Positions 32,472 to 38,334 of a stretch of DNA of 38,334 nucleotides are shown in pieces. Every line of letters starts with the position of its first letter. Within the stretch, counting starts at the first letter, position 1. The position numbers and the translations under genes were made by a program. Below the pieces are notes generated by a model. It was given only the letters and a program-made list of their open reading frames with translations. It was not told the DNA's origin and ran no database searches. Origin of the DNA: JBBRGK01 sp036741355 (GTDB lineage Bacteria; Chloroflexota; Dehalococcoidia; CAUJGQ01). The DNA is taken from the NCBI GenBank assembly GCA_036741355.1, contig DAINSK010000033.1:1-38334 (forward strand), written 5' to 3'.

Positions 32472-32709
32472 GACAAGCCCATGCGCCTGCGTTTAATACC
32501 TTGTTAAAGTGGCCCACCCGCGATAATGATTCGACCTACCGTGCCGGCAGGAAGGTTGCAGGCAAAGGGGCTGAGAGATGATGAAACACCCTTTGCTCCG
32601 TATATAGGGGACTTCAATCGGCTGACGGTGGAACGCGCAAGCCCTTTGCCGCTCTCGAGGGTTCGTGTTAGTCTCCGCACGTCTCGAATGCTTGGGGCTC
32701 GGAGGAACC

Positions 32710-33639
32710 ATGGTACTGCCGCGCACGACGCTTGGCCGGACTGGCCTTACGGTCACGACGCTCGGATACGGGGCGATGGAGCTGCGCGGCGCACCGCGCG
32801 GGCCCGAGATCGCGGACGACCAGGCACGCACTATCCTGCACGCTGTCCTCGACGCCGGTATCAACTACATTGACACCTCACCCGACTACGGCCGCAGTGA
32901 AGCGTTGATCGGGCGCTTCATCGCCGACCGCCGGGCAGACTATTACCTGGCGTCAAAGTGCGGCTGCACGGTCGGCGCGACGCCAGCTCCGCCGGGCGAA
33001 CGCAACCCGCACGTGTTCACGGCGGAGAACATCCGCGCCGGGGTCGAACAGAGCCTGCGCCGCATGAACACGGACTACCTCGACGTGGTGCAGTTCCACG
33101 CCAGCCCGTCGCGCCAGCAGCTCGAAGCAAACGGCGGCCTGGACGCGTTGCTGACACTCCAGCGAGAGGGAAAGGTGCGCTTTATCGGCATGTCCGGCAC
33201 GTTACCGAACCTCACCGAGCAGATCGCGATGGGTGTCTTCGACGTGTTTCAGATCCCGTATTCGGCGCTGCAGCCGGAACACGAGCAGGCGATCGCGGCG
33301 GCGTCGATGGTCGGGGCGGGAGTCGTGATTCGCGGCGGCGCGGCGCGCGGTGCGCCCGCCGACTGGGAGCACCGACAGTCCGCGATGCTGGCGCCCGGGA
33401 CGATGAAGGACCGCTGGGACCAGGCAGGGCTGGACGACATCCTCGACGGCATGACCCCCATGGAGTTCACGTTGCGGTTCACCCTGTCCGACCCGCACCT
33501 CGATACTACGATTGTCGGCACATCCAATCCCCAGCACCTGCGCGACAACGTCGTTGCCGCGAGCAAGGGCCCGCTCCCCGCCGAGGTCGTGACCGAGGCG
33601 AAGCGACGGCTCGGTCAGGTCGACCAAGCGAGGCGCTGA
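32710..33639 (+). CDS. aldo/keto reductase
   Basis: A 309-residue TIM-barrel NADPH-dependent reductase. The start at 32710 has GGAGG four bases upstream. Motifs: TTLGRTGLTVTTLGYGAM (6-23), GINYIDTSPDYGRSEALIG (catalytic Asp and Tyr), YLASKCG (catalytic Lys), VVQFHASPS (in place of the usual His-containing strand), GKVRFIGMSG and TTIVGTSNPQHL (cofactor end). It resembles the general YajO/MocA-like branch that reduces aldehydes and ketones; substrate unknown. It is a single gene. Its last 25 bases overlap, on the other strand, the tail of a truncated HEPN-domain reading. Confidence 0.92.
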   Translation: MVLPRTTLGRTGLTVTTLGYGAMELRGAPRGPEIADDQARTILHAVLDAGINYIDTSPDYGRSEALIGRFIADRRADYYLASKCGCTVGATPAPPGERNPHVFTAENIRAGVEQSLRRMNTDYLDVVQFHASPSRQQLEANGGLDALLTLQREGKVRFIGMSGTLPNLTEQIAMGVFDVFQIPYSALQPEHEQAIAAASMVGAGVVIRGGAARGAPADWEHRQSAMLAPGTMKDRWDQAGLDDILDGMTPMEFTLRFTLSDPHLDTTIVGTSNPQHLRDNVVAASKGPLPAEVVTEAKRRLGQVDQARR

Positions 33640-33875
33640 CTCATGTGGACAAGTACGTAGTCGGCCTTTACGCGAAGAGCGTACGCGCGCTCAAGGACGT
33701 TGCGCAGATCGGTCGCGTAGAGCTTGCGCCGATAGATCAGCACACCGTCGAATTGGGCCGGCACGAATTCATGCCCACACTGGTTTCGTTGGGGGCGTAT
33801 CCCCGCGCGCTGGAGTGCTGCAATGGCGGCCTGAAAGCAGGCAAAGTAGCTGCGACTGGCGCAGTTATCTCCTCG
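33615..33875 (-). pseudogene. truncated HEPN domain gene
   Basis: In the gap between the aldo/keto reductase and S9 peptidase genes the minus strand stays open for 86 codons without a start codon (a TAA lies just upstream at 33876-33878). It reads CASRSYFACFQAAIAALQRA, then HEFVPAQFDGVLIYRRKLYA, then LRNVLERAYALRVKADYV. I recognise the middle helices of HEPN-domain proteins of the toxin/nucleotidyltransferase pair type (consensus SRxYYACFQAAIAAL...HEFVQAQF...INRRKLYP...LRxxADY). The first helix and the C-terminal part after ADY are lost; the tail runs into the reductase gene. No partner MNT antitoxin gene is nearby. It is a dead remnant. Confidence 0.7.
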
Positions 33876-33881
33876 TTACTG

Positions 33882-35900
33882 CTAATCCGCCCCCACGGTC
33901 TCCTTCTCCCGCTCGGCCACGCGCTCGGGCTGCAGGTGCTTGTTCATCCAGTCCAAGATGAAGCCGAAGCGGTCCCGACGATGACGTGGCTTGCCGGCGC
34001 GCGACATCTCGTGGTTCTCGTCGGGGAAGCGGACGAACAGCACTTCTTTGCGCAGCTTCTTCAACACCGTGAATAGCTCTTCCGCCTGCTCGATCGGACA
34101 GCGAATGTCGTTCTCCGAGTGCAGGATCAAGAGCGGCGTGGTGATGTTCTTTGCGTAAGTGAGCGGGGAGTGGTCGATATACCACTGCATGTCTTCCCAC
34201 GGCGCCACCCCCGCCTGCGTCTCGGAGAAGAAGCTGCCGATGTCGCTGGTGCCGAACAGGGTGTAGGTGTTGTTGACGGCGCGCTCGGAGCAGGCGGCTT
34301 TGAAACGGTCGGTATGGCCGACCGCCCAACTGGTCATGAAGCCGCCGTAGCTGCCCCCCAGCACGCCCAGCCGCTCGGGATCGATGAAATCGTACCGCTT
34401 GATCGCCTCGTCGAGGCCCAGCATCACATCCTGGTAGTCGCCGCCGCCCCAGTCGCCGCGGACCGCTCGAGTGAACTCTTCGCCGTAGCCCTGGCTGCCG
34501 CGCGGGTTGGTGAAGATCACCGCGTAACCCGCGCCAACCTGTACCTGGAACTCATCGAAGAAGTTGGTGCCGTACTGCGTCGCCGGACCGCCGTGGACGT
34601 TGAGCAACGCCGGATAGCGCCTGCCCGGCTGGTAGCCGGCCGGCTTCATCACCCACCCGTCGAGGGCGCAACCGGCACGGTCGTACTGGAAGCGCTCGGG
34701 GCAGACGAACTCGACTTCTTCCTTCAGCGCGCGGTTGAGGTCGGTAAGCCGGCGCATATTCCTGCCGTCCCAGTCCGCGACACCGACCTCGGCCGGCTCC
34801 GTCGGTTCGGTGAAGCAGAATGCGAGCGTGCCGTCGTTCGCGAGTGAAAGGCTGGTCTGCTGGCGCTCGCCGGCGACGACCGGTTCCGGAGCACCCTTGC
34901 CGTCGGCCGCGACGCAGTAGACCGGCACGTTGCCGTGGTCCTCGGCGCCGAAATAGAGCGACCGGCTGTCCTGCGACCACAACGGCCCAAGATTACCCAT
35001 GAATGGCGCGCAGGTGCGGTCGAGGCCCGCGGTCAGGCAACGCGGCTCGCCGCCCCCGGAGGCTATGACGTAGATGCGGCTGTTGCGCCCCATGTCGAGC
35101 GCATACTCGTTGCCCGTATACGCGATCAGCCGGCCGTCCGGCGACCAGGCGGGGTTGCCGCTCGGCCCTCTTCCCGGCGTCACCCGCCGCGGCTCGCCTC
35201 CATCGGCCGGCACGATCCAGATATCGACAACCTGGTCGTAGTCGCGGTTCTCGTGGCGAGCGGAGGCGAACACTAGCTGTTTGCCGTCGGGCGACCAATC
35301 GGGAGTGCTGTCATCCCAGTCGCCGTCGGTGACCTGTTTCGCCTCGGGAATACCATTCGGGGAGAGGTCTACCGGCACGACGAAGATGTGGCGGCGCTTA
35401 TCGTAGATGAAGCCTTCGCCGTTCGACTTATAGCGCAGCGACGTTATCACCCGCGCGGGCTTCGACTTCTCCTTCTCCTTTTCGTCCGGCTCGTCGGGCA
35501 CACAACGCACTGTCAGCGCGATGCGGCTGCTATCGGGCGACCAGACCGGCTGACCGGCGGCGCTCTTGAAGTCTGTGAGGCGCTTAGGCTCGCCGCCGTC
35601 TACCGGCATCACGTACAGCTGCCCCTTCTTGTCGTCGCGCTCGGAAATGAAGGCGAGCAGCCGTCCGTCGGGCGACCAGCGCGGCGCCGTGTCGCGCTTG
35701 GGGCCGCCGGTAAACTGCACCGGCTCGCCGCCTGCGACGGGCACGATCCAGATGTTGGAGAGGTACTCGTCCTTGTCCTCGTTCATCTGGGTCGTCACGA
35801 AGGCGACGCGCGTTCCATCGGGCGAAATCTGCGCGTCGCTGGCAGGGGTCAGGCGGAAAAGGTCGGCCACGATCATGGCGCGGCGCTGTGTGTCAGACAT
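33882..35900 (-). CDS. S9 family peptidase (prolyl oligopeptidase/acylaminoacyl-peptidase type)
   Basis: A 672-residue protein. The N-terminal ~380 residues form a beta-propeller with PD40-type repeats (for example SPDGTRVAFVTT, WSPDGRLLAFISERD, WSPDGKQLVFASAR, WSPDGRLIAYTG). The C-terminal alpha/beta-hydrolase domain carries GGSYGGF with Ser517, Asp598 (SENDIRCP) and His630 (DENHEMSR). It should cleave short peptides or remove acylated N-terminal residues, guarded by the propeller. No signal peptide is present, so it is cytoplasmic. GGAGG lies upstream of the ATG at 35900. It is a single gene, with a DLH-like gene 129 bases upstream on the same strand. Confidence 0.93.
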   Translation of the reverse strand: MSDTQRRAMIVADLFRLTPASDAQISPDGTRVAFVTTQMNEDKDEYLSNIWIVPVAGGEPVQFTGGPKRDTAPRWSPDGRLLAFISERDDKKGQLYVMPVDGGEPKRLTDFKSAAGQPVWSPDSSRIALTVRCVPDEPDEKEKEKSKPARVITSLRYKSNGEGFIYDKRRHIFVVPVDLSPNGIPEAKQVTDGDWDDSTPDWSPDGKQLVFASARHENRDYDQVVDIWIVPADGGEPRRVTPGRGPSGNPAWSPDGRLIAYTGNEYALDMGRNSRIYVIASGGGEPRCLTAGLDRTCAPFMGNLGPLWSQDSRSLYFGAEDHGNVPVYCVAADGKGAPEPVVAGERQQTSLSLANDGTLAFCFTEPTEPAEVGVADWDGRNMRRLTDLNRALKEEVEFVCPERFQYDRAGCALDGWVMKPAGYQPGRRYPALLNVHGGPATQYGTNFFDEFQVQVGAGYAVIFTNPRGSQGYGEEFTRAVRGDWGGGDYQDVMLGLDEAIKRYDFIDPERLGVLGGSYGGFMTSWAVGHTDRFKAACSERAVNNTYTLFGTSDIGSFFSETQAGVAPWEDMQWYIDHSPLTYAKNITTPLLILHSENDIRCPIEQAEELFTVLKKLRKEVLFVRFPDENHEMSRAGKPRHRRDRFGFILDWMNKHLQPERVAEREKETVGAD
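34417..34443. repeat. 27-base exact repeat, copy 2 (inside the S9 peptidase gene)
   Basis: Partner of 32411-32437; part of the segment that codes for GDYQDVMLG ahead of the catalytic serine. Confidence 0.85.
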
Positions 35901-36029
35901 GTGTTGCCTCCGCTATTAATGGGGTGCCGGTGACGACCGTAGCACCGCGGCTACGTCATCCGCTGCTCCACACTACTATGTCACGCCCGACTCGCCCTCG
36001 GCCGCCGACCGCCACGCCTCCCAGGCTTC

Positions 36030-37022
36030 TCAGAGATATTCGGCGAACCACGCGAGGGTGCGATTCCACGCCTCCATGGCGGCCGCGGGGTTGTAGGCGG
36101 AGCCGGTGTTGTTGAAGAAGGCGTGAGCGGCGCCCGGTGCGATCCACCTGTCGTGGGTGACGCCGGTCGTGTCGAGCGCGGCGTACAGAGCATCCGATGC
36201 GCTGGTAGTCCGCGTGTCGAGCTCGGCGTAGATCCCCAATACGGCCGCACCGATGTTCGGCACGCGGTCGAGCGGTGGGTTCGAGCCGTAATACGGAACG
36301 ACCGCTTTCAAAAACGGCGCGACGGTTGCCGTCCGCCAGCCAAGCCCACCGCCGAAACAGAAGCTCGTTAGACCGAGGCGCAGGGGATCGACCGCGGGCA
36401 GGCCGGAGAGGAAGTCGAGACCCGCAAGCAGGTCGCTAACGAGGTCGTCGGGATTCGCGCGACCGAGGAAGCCCGGGATCTGGGCCGGGTCCTCGGCGAA
36501 GCGGTCGGTGCCGCCCAGGCGCGAAATCAGGTCGACCGCCAGTGCGGCGTAGCCTTCTTTGGCGTAACGACGCGTAATATCCATGTTCGGCTCGACCAGG
36601 CCGCGGTTTTCGTGCACGACGACGATCCCGGGGTGGATTCCGTCGTCTGCCGGCTGCGCTAAGTAACCGAGCACGTCCCCGGCCGCGCCGCCAAAGCTCA
36701 CACGTCCCGCTACGATCGCCGGGTCGTGCGGATCGACCACGTTGTCGCTCGTCTGTGCCGGGGGCGGCGCCGTGCCGTTTTCATCCGGGCGCAACGGTCC
36801 CAGAGGGACGTTGGATACCGGCCGCTCGGGACGGACCGATCGCGGTGGCGCGGCCGCTTCCGCGTTTTTGCTATGTACGCCGAGCCCGGAGAGGGCAGAC
36901 GCCGTGATCGCCACGCTGCCGGTCATCAGGAGCACGCGGCGCAGCATGTCGCGGCGCGACATTCGTCCTTCCTGGTACTCCTCCGCGAACTCCTCGACCA
37001 GGTAGCGCTGTAAATCGTGCAT
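36030..37022 (-). CDS. dienelactone hydrolase family protein with Tat signal
   Basis: A 330-residue protein. The N-terminus has a cytosolic stretch, then SRRDMLRRVLLMTGS (22-36), a twin-arginine signal with hydrophobic core (to about 48), and an Ala-rich likely cleavage area (AEAAAPP), so it should be exported folded. The hydrolase domain (about 105-330) has the dienelactone hydrolase layout: Glu138 in VHENRG, nucleophile Cys222 in SFCFGGG, Asp269 in YAELDTR and His300 in GAAHAFFN. GGAG precedes the ATG at 37022. Activity would be ester or lactone hydrolysis outside the membrane; the true substrate is unknown. It is divergent from the MFS gene. Confidence 0.9.
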   Translation of the reverse strand: MHDLQRYLVEEFAEEYQEGRMSRRDMLRRVLLMTGSVAITASALSGLGVHSKNAEAAAPPRSVRPERPVSNVPLGPLRPDENGTAPPPAQTSDNVVDPHDPAIVAGRVSFGGAAGDVLGYLAQPADDGIHPGIVVVHENRGLVEPNMDITRRYAKEGYAALAVDLISRLGGTDRFAEDPAQIPGFLGRANPDDLVSDLLAGLDFLSGLPAVDPLRLGLTSFCFGGGLGWRTATVAPFLKAVVPYYGSNPPLDRVPNIGAAVLGIYAELDTRTTSASDALYAALDTTGVTHDRWIAPGAAHAFFNNTGSAYNPAAAMEAWNRTLAWFAEYL

Positions 37023-37300
37023 GACTCCTACCCCTTGTACGTCCGCAGTCTTGGCCCCTTGCCTTCGATACGTCTTTACCCGCTATGGCGGATGTTCGAC
37101 GCACGGCGTGGCGAGAACCATGATGCGGCTTCCTCAAGCGCGGATGTTAAATGCATATGACGACCTGAACGGTGTTTGAACCCGGTGGAAGCGCAAACCG
37201 CGGAATCCCTTGGGGATGTCTCGAAGTACACTGTGCGGGATGATCGCCATGCCGGACGAAACGAGCGAGCCTTGGCAACAGAGCGCACCCCGTCGCTTCG

Positions 37301-38334
37301 ATGACCCCTTCTACGCCTGACCCGCGGCAGGGAATACGCGACCGGCTCTCACCGCGCGCGGTGTACCTCATCCTGATGGGCGTTTCGGCGCTGCTTTTCC
37401 AGATGGTGTTCACCGTCGCCGCCGTATACCGCATCGAGACCGTCCGCCTCGACCCGCTGCAACTGGTTTTGCTCGGCACCGCCCTCGAGGTGGCAGTCTT
37501 CGTCTTCCAGGTCCCCACCGGCCTCGTCGCGGACGTCTACGGGCGCCGGCTGGCGGTAATCACCGGCTTCTTTATTATCGGCGCCGGCTTTGTACTCGAG
37601 GGCTCCATTCCCAGGTTCGTCGCCGTCTTGCTCGCACAGATTATCTGGGGAACCGGCGATACCTTCGTGAGCGGCGCTCAGGAAGCGTGGATATCCGACG
37701 AGGTCGGGGCGGATCGTGCCGGCCCACTCTTCATTCGTGGAGCGCAGGTCGCCCAATTCGGAGGGCTGATCGGCATCGGCTTCAGCGTGGCGCTGGCCAG
37801 CATCCGGCTGAACCTCCCGATCCTGGTGGCAGGGCTGCTGTTCGCCGGGCTCGGTACGTTTGCGCTCCTGGCGATGTCGGAACACGGCTTTACGTCGGCG
37901 CGCCTACAAGGGCGCTCCTCCCGGATGAGCATGGTTCACACCCTGCGCGGCGGCCTGGAGACCGTGCGTTTAAAGCCGGTGTTGATCACGATCCTCGCGA
38001 TCGGCGCGATCGCCGGCATGTCGAGCGAGGGGTTCGACCGCCTCTGGCCGGTGATCTTCCTGGAAAAGCTGCACTTCCCAAGCCTGGGCAGGTTGGATCC
38101 GGTGGTCTGGTTCGGCATTATCAACGCCGTGGCGAGGCTGCTAACGATCGCGGCGGCCGAGGTCGTACGCCGGCGGCTCGATTCCACCAGCCACCTGGCC
38201 GTGGCATGGACGCTATTCGGCATGTACGCGCTGCTCGAGGCGGGGGTGGTCCTCTTCGCGATGTCCGGCAACTTCGCGCTGGCGCTCGGCACCTATTGGA
38301 CGGTCTACCTGCTGCGTCGCACCAACGAGCCGCT
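37301..38334 (+). CDS. MFS transporter, partial (C-terminus outside window)
   Basis: The ATG at 37301 opens a frame that runs off the right edge; 344 codons are visible. It starts MTPSTPDPRQGIRDRLSP, then the first helix (VYLILMGVSALLFQMVFTVA). Motif A of the major facilitator family is seen as GLVADVYGRR (about 74-83), with helices at about 50-73, 85-101 and so on; WGTGDTFVSGAQEAWISDE (about 115-133) fits the fourth/fifth helix region. It would move a small molecule by proton antiport or similar. No clear ribosome site lies before the ATG, but no in-frame start is available upstream before a stop at 37241. Substrate unknown. Confidence 0.85.
   Translation, partial: MTPSTPDPRQGIRDRLSPRAVYLILMGVSALLFQMVFTVAAVYRIETVRLDPLQLVLLGTALEVAVFVFQVPTGLVADVYGRRLAVITGFFIIGAGFVLEGSIPRFVAVLLAQIIWGTGDTFVSGAQEAWISDEVGADRAGPLFIRGAQVAQFGGLIGIGFSVALASIRLNLPILVAGLLFAGLGTFALLAMSEHGFTSARLQGRSSRMSMVHTLRGGLETVRLKPVLITILAIGAIAGMSSEGFDRLWPVIFLEKLHFPSLGRLDPVVWFGIINAVARLLTIAAAEVVRRRLDSTSHLAVAWTLFGMYALLEAGVVLFAMSGNFALALGTYWTVYLLRRTNEP

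Larger units (their letters stand above)
32046..32709. other. 664-bp stretch with gene fragments, no intact recognised gene
   Basis: The stretch lies between the DUF4238 gene and the aldo/keto reductase gene. It holds one possible coding frame (32187-32471, listed), a 27-base exact repeat shared with the S9 peptidase gene (32411-32437) and a patch with GGCTGAGA...ACCC (about 32571-32593) that resembles half of a thiamine riboswitch but lacks the rest. No tRNA or transposase was seen. Confidence 0.5.

Noticed and set aside
32560..32620. Possible TPP (thiamine) riboswitch before the aldo/keto reductase gene, because of GGCTGAGA followed by ACCC
   Set aside because: The second half of the element (CTGA...TAATGCCAGCG-like bases) is absent and the downstream gene has no thiamine link. 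Probably chance.
37240..37320. Possible leader peptide (MIAMPDETSEPWQQ...) overlapping the MFS start
   Set aside because: No ribosome site and no regulatory stem was found; the overlap is likely chance.

Overview
The window is high-GC bacterial chromosome with dense genes in both orientations. I read it as a member of the Chloroflexota (Thermomicrobia- or Dehalococcoidia-like). The best single clue is a LysM membrane protein (10491-11354) that carries the four-cysteine CPxLG...HRC...FCL...C segment I associate with that phylum. F420-type DUF385 oxidoreductase, DUF6448 and MOSC proteins and a large family III CoA-transferase set are compatible. No rRNA, tRNA, CRISPR array or recognisable transcription factor gene was seen, so the assignment is an inference.

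Left part (1-11.4 kb). On the minus strand are the N-terminal part of an alpha/beta-hydrolase-domain protein, a DUF385 oxidoreductase, a small four-cysteine protein, a cupin and a DUF6448 protein. Then comes a three-gene flavin redox operon: FMN-binding protein, ApbE flavin transferase and RnfD/NqrB-like membrane protein. A 5'-truncated second copy of the RnfD-like gene lies 2.2 kb away and is identical over 422 bp. Housekeeping and transport genes follow: MOSC protein, hisI, an ABC-2 exporter pair, aroA and the LysM protein.

Centre (12.1-30.1 kb). A large all-plus-strand catabolic island encodes four family III (CaiB/BaiF) CoA-transferases, an enoyl-CoA hydratase-like protein, an oligopeptide-type ABC importer (two permeases and a lipoprotein, no ATPases), an FAH-family hydrolase, two acyl-CoA dehydrogenases, a YHS protein, two MaoC-like hydratase subunits, an MmgE/PrpD protein and an HMG-CoA-lyase-like protein. 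A terminator at 19370-19396 splits it into at least two transcription units. There is no 3-hydroxyacyl-CoA dehydrogenase and no thiolase; an HMG-CoA-lyase-type enzyme is present instead. I infer a pathway that imports an organic acid, loads it on CoA, desaturates and hydrates it, and cleaves a (probably tertiary or branched) 3-hydroxyacyl-CoA by a retro-aldol/Claisen lyase. This uncharacterised pathway is the best candidate for a new system in the window.

Right part (30.1-38.3 kb). A scar of mobile DNA holds a decayed large serine recombinase, a DUF4238 gene and a 660-bp stretch with one possible gene fragment. It is followed by an aldo/keto reductase, a truncated HEPN-domain gene hidden between two genes, an S9 peptidase, a Tat-exported dienelactone-hydrolase-like protein and the start of an MFS transporter that runs off the window.
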